From NCBI GenBank assembly GCA_003456765.1, contig DMOT01000267.1, forward strand, positions 1 through 7,796: DNA of 7,796 bases, in the 5' to 3' direction. Positions 1 through 6,958 of this stretch are shown in pieces. The translations under genes and the position numbers were made by a program. The notes below the pieces were generated by a model. It did not search any database. It worked only from the letters and a program-made list of their open reading frames with translations, and was not told the DNA's origin. Source of the stretch: Bacillota bacterium. Lineage in GTDB: Bacteria > Bacillota > DTU025. Position 1 is the stretch's first letter; every line of letters starts with the position of its first letter.

Positions 1-571
1 CCCTTATGGCTGCCGTCTTAGACGGGCGAATGCCCAGGTTGAGCTTTAAGGTTTCATCAAGCGGAAGCGAGATTGCATACCCGGTTGCATCTCCAGCCTT
101 GATGACAGAAATTGCAGGTCCATCATTCGTACGTAGTGGCAGACGATGGGCAAGGAGGTTTGCCGCATCAACATTGCACGGGATCACTATGGTGTCGGAA
201 GGCGAGAAGACCTCCATTTCTGCTGCCGCCAGCAAGATGTCTCTGTAGGGGCCTCCATTTGAACCCAGCGCAAGCGCTTGAGAACCCCTGACAACAACGA
301 CTTCTCCAGCCCTCTCCATCGACTCGAGAGTATCCTCGCCCAGGGCGACCGAAACAACGCCCAGCTCAGCCAGGCTCCTCAGACAGTCTTCCATCTTGAT
401 TCCAACAAGCTTGCTGTAAAGATCAACTTCATTGTAGTCCATGCACAGCTCAACGACGCTGTTAGCCCTCTCAACACGGCTTCTCTGCCAGGCTATCCAC
501 GCAGATGACAATGATGCGAGCACTACCAGCGCAATCAGCCATCCTATGGTCCACGGTTCCCTGCGGTTCAC
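1..571 (-). CDS. DUF5693-like membrane protein, N-terminal part (cut by window edge)
   Basis: An open frame with no stop runs from a GTG at 571-569 to the left edge, giving 190 visible residues. A strong Shine-Dalgarno (GGAGGGAGG, 589-581) lies 9 bases before the GTG, and the GTGA overlaps the upstream gene's TGA by 4 bases, a classic coupling arrangement. Residues 7-28 (starting WTIGWLIALVV) form one hydrophobic segment, likely a membrane anchor with a short basic cytoplasmic N-terminus. The following part (VVELCMDYNEV, then LGVVSVALGEDTLESMERAG) resembles the start of DUF5693 proteins, which in Bacillota are polytopic membrane proteins often encoded next to the cell-wall pyruvyl transferase gene csaB. 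The family match is from memory of the pattern; the later membrane segments are outside the window. The function of the family is not established, and a role in envelope polymer assembly is only a guess from neighbours. Confidence 0.75.
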   Translation of the reverse strand, partial: MNRREPWTIGWLIALVVLASLSSAWIAWQRSRVERANSVVELCMDYNEVDLYSKLVGIKMEDCLRSLAELGVVSVALGEDTLESMERAGEVVVVRGSQALALGSNGGPYRDILLAAAEMEVFSPSDTIVIPCNVDAANLLAHRLPLRTNDGPAISVIKAGDATGYAISLPLDETLKLNLGIRPSKTAAIR

Positions 572-1296
572 GATAGACTGCCTCCCTCCGAGGTGCGGCC
601 GAGCAGGCGGACTGTGCCTTCGTATAGATGAACGCTCTCAAGCTGTATCCCAAAGGGGAGAGCCGAAAGATCGATGCCAATTCCTATGCCCTCTTCAAAC
701 ATGTTGACTATAAAGGCGGGCACCTCGCTCTTCTCCACACTCAGCCTGTCAACTACATAAATCAATCTGACTCCGTCTTCAATAACGAAATGCCCCTGCG
801 ATTCAACACCTACACTTAAGCCCCCGAAGAAGAGCCGTCCCTCAAGTTCAGCAAGGCCGGGTTGAAACCGCACACTGAAGGCTCGCAGGTAGTCCTCCCT
901 GCGGCCTAGGTAGTCATTAATGTCATCCTCGTCTATCAAGACTTCCAGTCGAGAGTCGCCTAACGCATGGGCCCAGCGGCTGGATCCAGGCTCGAACCTG
1001 GCCAGTGGGATCCGCGCGCCGGATGAATCAAGAGAAATGCTCCTGATAGTAAAGCCCGCAGATTCTGCTCTGTGAACATCGATCAAAAGCCTGTCAAAGC
1101 GTCCAAACAGGAGCTTCAGAGCAGGCAGCGACCGTGCCACCACAGAGACGGATTCTGCTTGAGTGAAGCCGCTTCTGACAGCCAATTCGACCTTTCTCCC
1201 AACATAGATCGGCACAGCCACTTCAATAGCGGCCACTAGCAGAAGCACGACCAATGCGCTATGCGGGATCCGTCGCATACTGACGCGGCGGGCCAC
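568..1296 (-). CDS. LmeA/DUF2993-like envelope lipid-binding protein
   Basis: Predicted 242-residue protein. The basic N-terminus is followed by a hydrophobic stretch (SALVVLLLVAAIEVAVPIYV), a signal peptide or membrane anchor that would place the rest outside the membrane. The body shows DUF2993/LmeA hallmarks: an amphipathic region, then LPALKLLFGRFDRLLIDV (a P-x-L-x-L-x-G-x-[FY]-x-x-[IL] pattern), then short beta-rich segments and an LEGRLFFGGLSVGVE repeat-like strand. Mycobacterial LmeA binds phospholipid and supports lipoglycan maturation; transferring that role here is inference. A GTG at 1305 (overlapping prfB by 8 bases) gives 245 residues, but the SD GGGGAG (1310-1305) is 8 bases before the GTG at 1296 and abuts the 1305 codon, so 1296 is preferred. 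That start lies 1 base after the prfB stop, implying coupled translation. The 3' end overlaps the next gene by 4 bases (GTGA). Confidence 0.72.
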   Translation of the reverse strand: MARRVSMRRIPHSALVVLLLVAAIEVAVPIYVGRKVELAVRSGFTQAESVSVVARSLPALKLLFGRFDRLLIDVHRAESAGFTIRSISLDSSGARIPLARFEPGSSRWAHALGDSRLEVLIDEDDINDYLGRREDYLRAFSVRFQPGLAELEGRLFFGGLSVGVESQGHFVIEDGVRLIYVVDRLSVEKSEVPAFIVNMFEEGIGIGIDLSALPFGIQLESVHLYEGTVRLLGRTSEGGSLS

Positions 1297-1297
1297 T

Positions 1298-2420
1298 TTA
1301 CTCACTCCCCGCAGCCTTGCTCGTTGAGGCGGCGCTCAATCTCAGTTGCGCCTCGATGAACCGGTCAATCTCCCCGTCCATGACCGCGTTCACGTTTCCT
1401 GTTTCAAGCTCTGTTCTGTGATCCTTGACCATTGTGTAGGGCTGAAACACGTACGACCTGATCTGGCTTCCCCACGCTATCTCGTGCTGTTCGCCACGCA
1501 TCGCAGAAAGCTCCTTCTCCTGTTCCTCTCTTTGCAGCTCAGCCAGGCGAGCCCGGAGGACCCTCATTGCAGTCTCTCTGTTGCTATGCTGCGACCGTTC
1601 ATTCTGGCACTGGACGACGATACCGGTCGGAAGATGCGTAATCCTCACGGCGCTGTCAGTCTTGTTGACATGCTGGCCGCCGGCTCCCCCCGAACGGTAC
1701 GTATCCACCTTCAGATCCGCAGGGTCAATCTCCACTTCCTGCTCGCCCATTTCAGGGACAACGTCTACGGAGGCAAAGGACGTATGCCTCCGCGCAGAGG
1801 AGTCAAAGGGCGATATGCGCACGAGTCTATGGACCCCCTTCTCGTTTCTGAGGTAACCATAGGCATTATGGCCATGCATGATTAGTGTCGCGCTCTTGAT
1901 GCCGGCTTCCTCACCCGGCAGCAAATCTGCCACTTCCACGCTGTAGCCGTTGCGCTCAGCCCACCTTACATACATCCTCATGAGCATCTCAGCCCAATCC
2001 TGGCTTTCGGTGCCCCCTGCGCCCGGATGTATCGAGACTATGGCATTTGCAGAGTCATAGGCCCCTGAAAGCAGATGGGCGATCTCCACCTTGTCGACTG
2101 CCGATTCAAGATGCTCGATCTCCTCGAAACACTCTGCGATCGTGTTCTCGTCGTCTTCTTCATCTGCAAGCTCTGCCAGTACTTTGAGATCCTCAAACCT
2201 TGAAACGATCGAGTTGTAGCGCGAAATCTCCGACTGCAATCTCGATATCTTCTGCATCAAGGCCTGGGCGGAATCACGCTCCTCCCACACGCCTGGTTCA
2301 GCGGCTCTGGCCTCGTACCTGGCTAGGCGTTCTGACTTGCCCTGTATGTCAAAGATAGGCCCTCATTTCATCAATTCTCTCTCCAAGTGCCTCTATGGGC
2401 TGCTCAAGCTCAGCTCTCAT
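1298..2420 (-). CDS. prfB: Peptide chain release factor 2, with +1 programmed frameshift
   Basis: RF2 recognises UGA and UAA stop codons in the ribosomal A site and triggers peptidyl-tRNA hydrolysis. The zero frame starts at ATG 2420 (SD-like AGGTGAT 2433-2427, 6 bases upstream) and encodes 23 residues ending MRAYL before UGA at 2351-2349. Skipping T2351 continues in the +1 frame as DIQGKSERLARYEARAAEPG and on to the TAA at 1298, for 373 residues in total, close to the usual RF2 length of about 365. Visible landmarks are the stop-recognition tripeptide SPF (about residues 203-205), which marks RF2 rather than RF1, and the catalytic GGQ in YRSGGAGGQHVNK (about 247-249). The N-terminal part is helical coiled-coil-like, as in the family. 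It lies 22 bases after secA and abuts the LmeA-like gene. A gene caller that ignores the shift would start at the GTG at 2290 and lose 43 residues. The coding segments are 2420-2352 and 2350-1298. Confidence 0.97.
2344..2362 (-). promoter_or_regulatory. prfB autoregulatory +1 frameshift site
   Basis: On the minus strand the sequence reads ATG AGG GCC TAT CTT TGA C. The slippery codon CTT (2354-2352) is followed by TGA C (2351-2348), the same CUU-UGA-C core as in Escherichia coli prfB. An SD-like AGGG lies 5 bases before CTT, with its AGG in the same codon position as the AGGGGG of E. coli. When RF2 is scarce, slow termination at UGA lets the ribosome slip +1 and make full-length RF2; when RF2 is plentiful, translation ends after 23 residues. 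The site is read directly from the sequence; the control mechanism is known from the family. Confidence 0.96.
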
Positions 2421-2442
2421 AGGCTCATCACCTTTCCCTTGA

Positions 2443-4995
2443 TTATCTATGTGCTCCGCAGCATTTCTTGTATTTCTTCCCGCTGCCACACGGGCACGGG
2501 TCATTTCTCCCGATCTTCTTGCCGGACCTTCTTTCCGGCGTCTTGGTTGATGAACCGGAGTCTCTGTTGGTTGCCATGGCGTATTTGGGCCGGCGAAGGC
2601 TCGAAGCTTCACTCTCTCCGCCAGACGCCGCGGCCTCCGAGGAGCTCTCTACACGTATCTGCACCCGGAACAGGTACCTGACAAAGTCTTCTCCAACGCT
2701 CATGAGGAGATCGTTGAACATCAGATATGACTCTCTCTTATACTCCACGAGGGGATCAAGCTGCCCGTATGCCCTGAGCCCTATTCCTTCCCTCAATATG
2801 TCCATTGCCTGAAGATGGTCCACCCATTTGGAGTCAATCATGTAGAGCATGATGGCCCGCTCCAGCTCACGCATGCGTTCAGCGCCGATTACAGCTTCCT
2901 TCTGCTCGTACGCCTGCACAAATATGGCCATCACGGCATCATGAAGTTCTTCCCATGAATGGAACTTGCAAGCCGCAAGGTCAGGCTTTGACCTGACATG
3001 GAGTATGCTTGCTATCTCCTTTGAAAGCCCCGCAAGATCCCATTCGCCCTGCGACAACTTCTCGTCGGCATATGCGCGAATCAGGCCTTCCACCAGTGTC
3101 CCGATGAGTTCTACAGCCTGGTCCCTCAGATCGGTTCCTTCGAGTATCGCAGCTCTCCTGGCGTATATCGCCTCTCTCTGCTTGTTCATGACGTCGTCGT
3201 ATTCTAGAACTTGCCGCCTTATCTCGAAGTTGCGCCCCTCCACCTTCTGCTGGGCCCGTTCGATAGCACGAGTCAGAGTCTGATGTTCAATGGCCTCATC
3301 CTCGCTCCACCCGAAATGCTCCATCATTCCTGAGATATACTCTCCTCCAAAGAGACGCATCAGATCATCCTCGAGCGACACATAGAATCTTGACGACCCC
3401 GGATCTCCCTGACGACCCGATCTTCCCCGAAGCTGGTTGTCGATTCTGCGGCTTTCATGCCGCTCTGTCCCGATTACATGAAGCCCTCCTAGCCTCGGCA
3501 CGTCAGGCCCCAGAACAATGTCGGTGCCGCGTCCGGCCATGTTGGTTGCGATAGTAACCGTCCCGGACTGCCCGGCCAGTTTGACAATCTCAGCCTCTTT
3601 CTCATGGTTCTTTGCATTGAGCACCTGATGAGGTACGCCCCTTCTGGCAAGCATGCTGGAAAGCAACTCGGATTTTTCTATTGATACCGTTCCTACCAGA
3701 AGTGGCTGCCCGGCAGCATGCCTTTCGCAGATCTCCTCAACCACGGCCTGGAATTTCCCTTTCTCAGTCTTGTAGACTGCATCGGGCAAGTCCTCCCTGA
3801 TCATGGGTTTGGCTGTGGGAATCTGCACGACCGGCAAGTTATATATCTTGACAAACTCGTTCTCCTCGGTAGCTGCCGTGCCTGTCATGCCTGCAAGCTT
3901 TCCGTACATGCGGAAGTAATTCTGGAAGGTTATTGTCGCCAACGTTTGGCTTTCGCGCTGGACATGAACATCCTCCTTGGCCTCTATTGCCTGGTGCAGT
4001 CCATCGCTGTAGCGCCTTCCAATCATCAACCTGCCGGTAAATTCGTCTACTATGATGACCTCGTTATCCTTTACAATATAGTCCCTATCCCGGCGCATCA
4101 AGGACTTCGCTCTGAGAGCCGCATTGATGTGGTGCGTAAGCTCAATGTTCTCTTCGTCGTACAAGTTCGACACGCCGAGCCATCTCTCAACCTTCGCAAC
4201 CCCCGACTCGGTGATCGCGACCGTTTTGGCCTTTTCGTCTATGGTGTAGTCTTCTTCCTCTTTGAGGCTCTGGGCGATCCTGGCGAAGACGAAGTACTTC
4301 TCGGTTGACTCCTCTGCCTGCCCTGAGATTATCAGGGGCGTACGAGCCTCGTCGATGAGGATGGAGTCCACTTCGTCGACGATTGCATAGTTGTGGCCTC
4401 GCTGAACACGCGAGTCCATGGAAGTCACCATGTTGTCGCGAAGATAGTCGAAGCCAAACTCATTGTTCGTTCCATAGGTAATATCAGCCATGTAGGCATC
4501 CTTGCGCGCGGCCCCCTGCTGATCATGGACGATCACACCAACTGTAAGGCCGAGCGCGTTGTATATCGGCCCCATCCATTCAGCATCACGCCGGGCAAGG
4601 TAGTCGTTTACAGTTACGATATGAACGCCCTGGCCTTCCAGGGCATTCAAGTATGTGGGCATCGTCGCTACAAGTGTCTTGCCCTCGCCCGTCTTCATCT
4701 CGGCGATCTTGCCTTCATGCAGCACTATGCCGCCCATAACCTGAACATCATAGGGGTACAACCCGATGGTGCGCTTTGCAACCTCTCGAGCTGTCGCAAA
4801 GGCCTCGGGAAGCACAGAGTCAAGCGGCTCCCCCCGCTCGATTCTGCCTTTGAACTTCCCAGTCCGAGCACGCAGCTCGTCATCGGTGGCGCGCTCCGCC
4901 TCCGGAGCGAGAGCCGATATCGCATCCACCCTGGCGCGAAGCTCCCTCAGTTCTCTGGCATTCACATCGAATACCCGCTTAAGAATGTTTAGCAC
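2443..4995 (-). CDS. secA: Preprotein translocase ATPase SecA
   Basis: SecA is the motor that pushes unfolded secretory proteins through the SecYEG channel using ATP. With the GTG start at 4995 the protein has 850 residues, close to Bacillus SecA (841). Visible landmarks: start [19 protein letters not shown]; Walker A MKTGEGKT (about 100-107); [15 protein letters not shown]; Walker [17 protein letters not shown] (from about 207); helicase motif [15 protein letters not shown]; motif [23 protein letters not shown]1/IRA2-type helices including [10 protein letters not shown]; a low-complexity linker; and the C-terminal zinc finger [18 protein letters not shown] (CxCx8CC), which contacts lipid, SecB-like partners or ribosomes in relatives. 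An upstream in-frame ATG at 5016 would add 7 residues but has no SD, whereas AGGTGG (5007-5002) sits 6 bases before the GTG, and family alignment favours the GTG. It begins 38 bases after the unknown gene's stop codon and is followed 22 bases later by prfB. Confidence 0.98.
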   Translation of the reverse strand: MLNILKRVFDVNARELRELRARVDAISALAPEAERATDDELRARTGKFKGRIERGEPLDSVLPEAFATAREVAKRTIGLYPYDVQVMGGIVLHEGKIAEMKTGEGKTLVATMPTYLNALEGQGVHIVTVNDYLARRDAEWMGPIYNALGLTVGVIVHDQQGAARKDAYMADITYGTNNEFGFDYLRDNMVTSMDSRVQRGHNYAIVDEVDSILIDEARTPLIISGQAEESTEKYFVFARIAQSLKEEEDYTIDEKAKTVAITESGVAKVERWLGVSNLYDEENIELTHHINAALRAKSLMRRDRDYIVKDNEVIIVDEFTGRLMIGRRYSDGLHQAIEAKEDVHVQRESQTLATITFQNYFRMYGKLAGMTGTAATEENEFVKIYNLPVVQIPTAKPMIREDLPDAVYKTEKGKFQAVVEEICERHAAGQPLLVGTVSIEKSELLSSMLARRGVPHQVLNAKNHEKEAEIVKLAGQSGTVTIATNMAGRGTDIVLGPDVPRLGGLHVIGTERHESRRIDNQLRGRSGRQGDPGSSRFYVSLEDDLMRLFGGEYISGMMEHFGWSEDEAIEHQTLTRAIERAQQKVEGRNFEIRRQVLEYDDVMNKQREAIYARRAAILEGTDLRDQAVELIGTLVEGLIRAYADEKLSQGEWDLAGLSKEIASILHVRSKPDLAACKFHSWEELHDAVMAIFVQAYEQKEAVIGAERMRELERAIMLYMIDSKWVDHLQAMDILREGIGLRAYGQLDPLVEYKRESYLMFNDLLMSVGEDFVRYLFRVQIRVESSSEAAASGGESEASSLRRPKYAMATNRDSGSSTKTPERRSGKKIGRNDPCPCGSGKKYKKCCGAHR

Positions 4996-5015
4996 CCGTG
5001 GCCACCTCGCTTGCA

Positions 5016-5029
5016 TCTTAGCCGACTAA
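5016..5029 (-). other. Small inverted repeat in the secA leader
   Basis: CTTAG-TCGG-CTAAG on the minus strand is a 5-bp perfect inverted repeat with a 4-base loop, placed just after the candidate -10 box, near the expected transcription start. It could be an operator half-site pair or a 5'-end hairpin, but it is short enough to be chance. Confidence 0.25.
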
Positions 5030-5032
5030 GCA

Positions 5033-5041
5033 ATTATACCA
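5033..5041 (-). promoter_or_regulatory. Candidate extended -10 promoter for secA-prfB
   Basis: The minus strand reads TGGTATAAT, a perfect extended -10 (TGnTATAAT), straddling the last codons and stop of the unknown gene. No convincing -35 lies 16-19 bases upstream (nearest candidates ACATAG or AACATA), which an extended -10 can tolerate. Initiation about 7 bases downstream would give a leader of roughly 30 bases before the secA GTG. The motif is seen; promoter activity is inferred. Confidence 0.45.
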
Positions 5042-6173
5042 CATCGCTTCGTGTGCTATGTTCGGCTGTGGCCAGCACTCTTACTCCGCCTGAAACCAGA
5101 GAATGGCCACCAATCCCCACGGGGAGCTGGGCCTCGCAGGCCGACTTCACGAACTGCGCGACGGCAGGATTCTCAATTCTGTCGTGGAGGCCAAGGTCGG
5201 AGGCGAATCTCTGCTCTTGTGATAGGGCAGCCCGCATGTGAGAGAAAAGGACTCGCGTATCGATAAACGCTGCGTCGCAGCACCACGCAAGATCTGCAAA
5301 AAACCCCTCAGGCCCGATGGCTTCCACGTGCCTTCCGATGAGGCTTCTCGCTCCTCCCGGCACATCACGGCCGAAAGCTCTCATGCTGCGCTCTTCAGAA
5401 AAGACTCTCAGCCTGCAATGAGTAATTCTATTCAGTTCCATTACAGTAGCCGGAGAGACACGGCCTATGAGGGCGACCTCGGAAAACCCAGTCCCCAGTA
5501 CATCTCTGGCCTGTCTGAGGCGACCTAAGGCCGGTTCAACCGGGCCTGATACTATCACATCAAGAACCGCCTTCTCGCCGGGAGCCAGGTGGGGAATGGC
5601 GGATGCCAGTACCAGCAAATCTGAAGGTGTATCTACGTCAAAAGCGGAGCCAATCGAAGATTCAAGCGCCAGCATGCGCATGCCTGCAGCGGCGGCAATC
5701 ATTGGCACAGCATTGTCACTAGGTGGAAGGTCCAGCTGTGCAACGGCGCCCGAATCGCTTGATCCGAACATGTCGGCTGAGAATGGATTATTGGAAACTA
5801 CGGCCCCCGGATTGTCTCTGACCATTTCCGCAAATCGCACAATCTCAGGGATCGTCATGAAAAAACCTGATCCCCCGCCCATGTAGACGAATCCATCCCC
5901 CGGCCTGGAGCCAAGCGCCTGCCCAAGCCTTGCCCCGAAGTGATAGTTTCCGCCGCAACAGGGGTCGAGTTCTGCTGAGACTGCAGCGATTGTGGCAGCA
6001 CGGTCATAGAGTAAAGGATTATCAGTAATCAGAGTGACTTCGTCAAAAGCCTCCGACAGCGCCAATTTGATGCAGAGGGACAATGCCAGCTCCTGCCTGG
6101 CTCTGCCAACCCAACCGCTTATTTCGCCCTGCCGCCTTCCGCCTTCGAACACCAGCGCAACCAGGCGGTTCAT
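5034..6173 (-). CDS. Uncharacterised protein with nucleotidyltransferase-like N-terminal half
   Basis: A 379-residue soluble protein without signal peptide or membrane segments. The start chosen is ATG 6173, with SD AGGGGG (ending 6182) 8 bases upstream; a GTG at 6182 would lie inside that SD. Residues 1-190 look like an alpha/beta GT-A or MobA/CofC-type fold: a first strand MNRLVALVFEGG, a helix, the strand EVTLITDNP, then NYHFGARLGQAL and GDGFVYMGGGSGFFMT (92-107) where such enzymes carry their acidic substrate loop, and AFDVDTPSDLLVLA (177-190), like the DxDTPEDL segment of CofC/MobA-type transferases. The usual GxGxRMG-type nucleotide loop is not evident, so activity is uncertain. Residues 200-379 form a second part that I cannot assign, with conserved-looking stretches FIDTRVLFSHM, QRFASDLGLHDRIENP and PVGIGGHSLVSGGV. 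It sits between hpf and secA. I recall similar proteins labelled only as nucleotidyltransferase-like; substrate and pathway are unknown. Confidence 0.7.
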   Translation of the reverse strand: MNRLVALVFEGGRRQGEISGWVGRARQELALSLCIKLALSEAFDEVTLITDNPLLYDRAATIAAVSAELDPCCGGNYHFGARLGQALGSRPGDGFVYMGGGSGFFMTIPEIVRFAEMVRDNPGAVVSNNPFSADMFGSSDSGAVAQLDLPPSDNAVPMIAAAAGMRMLALESSIGSAFDVDTPSDLLVLASAIPHLAPGEKAVLDVIVSGPVEPALGRLRQARDVLGTGFSEVALIGRVSPATVMELNRITHCRLRVFSEERSMRAFGRDVPGGARSLIGRHVEAIGPEGFFADLAWCCDAAFIDTRVLFSHMRAALSQEQRFASDLGLHDRIENPAVAQFVKSACEAQLPVGIGGHSLVSGGVRVLATAEHSTRSDVV

Positions 6174-6267
6174 GATACACACCCCCTTTTCACACGCTCC
6201 ACGTGGGTTTTAATGGGGCGGGGCGATGCAACTTGCACCGCCCCACTGCACAGTATGTCTGCGCAAT
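6174..6267 (-). other. Spacer between hpf and the unknown gene
   Basis: This 94-base spacer holds the stem-loop at 6220-6244, a CCACGTGG palindrome (6199-6206) and the ribosome binding site AAGGGGGTG (6188-6180) of the downstream gene. No convincing -35/-10 pair was seen, so the downstream gene is either read through from hpf or has a promoter I cannot recognise. Confidence 0.5.
6220..6244 (-). terminator. GC-rich stem-loop after hpf (no U-tract)
   Basis: On the minus strand GGGGCGGTGC (6244-6235) pairs with GCATCGCCCC (6229-6220) around the loop AAGTT, a 10-bp stem. Its one imperfect pair is a G-U wobble in minus-strand RNA but an A-C mismatch in plus-strand RNA, which fits minus-strand transcription. 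It begins 24 bases after the hpf stop, but what follows is GCCCCATTAAAACC, not a run of U, so it is not a standard intrinsic terminator. It could be a pause site, a 3'-end stabiliser or an atypical terminator. Confidence 0.4.
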
Positions 6268-6813
6268 CTAGAACTCCGGCTCTATCAAACCGTAATTCCC
6301 ATCCTTGCGCTTGTATACGACATTTACATCTTCAGTCGAGGCATCCATGAAGACGAAGAAATCGTGACCGAGCAGTTCCATCTGCATGATAGCCTCTTCA
6401 ACTGACATAGGTTTCATTGCGAACCTCTTGACCCTTACGACCTTGAGCTCGGATGGTTCAGACACATCTACTGAAGCCTGGCGGTTGACTGCGGATTCGA
6501 CCAACTTGTTTCCGTCCTGCCTCAACTTCCTGTTTATCCGAGTCTTGTACTTTCTTATCTGACGCTCGATCTTGTCCACTGCGCTATCGATTGATGCATA
6601 CATGTCACCGGTTCTTTCCTCACCCCGGAGCAACAGACCATCAACCTGAATCGTGACATCAGCCGTATGAATGCTCCGCTCCACAGACATGGTAACCTGT
6701 GCATCCACAATCTCACGCTCGAAGTACTTCTGGAGCTTATCAACCTTCTTCTCAGCATAGGCCCTCAAAGCATCGGTAATCACGATATTACGACCTACAA
6801 CTGTGACCTCCAT
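6268..6813 (-). CDS. hpf: Ribosome hibernation promoting factor, long form
   Basis: A 181-residue long-form HPF (YvyD family). It binds the decoding region of the 30S subunit in stationary or stressed cells, and its C-terminal domain dimerises to join two 70S ribosomes into inactive 100S particles. The N-terminal domain (about 1-95) begins MEVTVVGRNIVITDALRAYA and contains the family pattern HTADVTIQVDGLLLRGEE and DMYASIDSAVDKIERQIRK. A charged linker follows, then the C-terminal dimerisation domain (about 123-181) with VVRVKRFAMKPMSVEEAI, GHDFFVFMDA and VVYKRKDGNYGLIEPE. The length matches long HPFs, not the short gammaproteobacterial type. ATG 6813 has the SD AAGGGG (6828-6823) 9 bases upstream. 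The 145-base leader carries an inverted repeat. Proximity to secA and prfB is a familiar Bacillota arrangement. Confidence 0.97.
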   Translation of the reverse strand: MEVTVVGRNIVITDALRAYAEKKVDKLQKYFEREIVDAQVTMSVERSIHTADVTIQVDGLLLRGEERTGDMYASIDSAVDKIERQIRKYKTRINRKLRQDGNKLVESAVNRQASVDVSEPSELKVVRVKRFAMKPMSVEEAIMQMELLGHDFFVFMDASTEDVNVVYKRKDGNYGLIEPEF

Positions 6814-6958
6814 TCATACCAGCCCCTTCCGAACTAATTGTGGCGCGCATCGGCTGCTTAAGTACTTCACCCTCGATTGGGAAAATCCTGCGTGAGTCGG
6901 AGAGATGCGCGCGCTTCCGGTTTGCCCTTCAAGGACAGCACGCCCCTCGCAATCCAGC
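6814..6958 (-). other. Intergenic region between the ATPase gene and hpf
   Basis: 145 bases without a credible coding frame. Expected contents are the end of the ATPase transcript and the hpf promoter, since hpf genes are usually stress-regulated. I found the 9-bp inverted repeat and the hpf ribosome binding site, but no intrinsic terminator with a T-run and no clear sigma-A or sigma-B type promoter. TACTTA near 6860 has a poor -35. Confidence 0.5.
6843..6912 (-). repeat. 9-bp inverted repeat in the hpf leader
   Basis: On the minus strand GCGCGCATC (6912-6904) is a perfect reverse complement of GATGCGCGC (6851-6843), with 52 bases between the arms. If transcribed, it could close a long-range hairpin ending about 30 bases before the hpf start codon. 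It could also be a pair of protein-binding half-sites, or chance in GC-rich sequence. Confidence 0.3.

Noticed and set aside
1346..1885. Plus-strand open frame of 179 codons
   Set aside because: Antisense to the RF2 core including the GGQ region, so the open frame is a by-product of prfB codon use.
2443..2460. GATAAT-like -10 at the secA end as a separate prfB promoter
   Set aside because: The matching -35 position (CAAGAA) is poor and the 22-base secA-prfB gap with good coupling needs no extra promoter.
2349..2612. Minus-strand frame of 87 codons read as a separate small gene
   Set aside because: Only its last 23 codons are real: they are the zero-frame leader of prfB. The part upstream is an out-of-frame reading of the secA 3' end.
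3718..4308. Plus-strand open frame of 196 codons
   Set aside because: It lies entirely antisense to well-conserved secA codons, shows no recognisable domain or SD, and is explained by codon bias of the opposite strand.
4393..4992. Plus-strand open frame of 199 codons
   Set aside because: Antisense to the SecA motor domain; no family resemblance and no separate promoter or SD.
6220..6244. Bidirectional or standard intrinsic terminator
   Set aside because: No T-run follows the stem on either strand, and the genes on both sides are co-directional; kept only as a low-confidence stem-loop.
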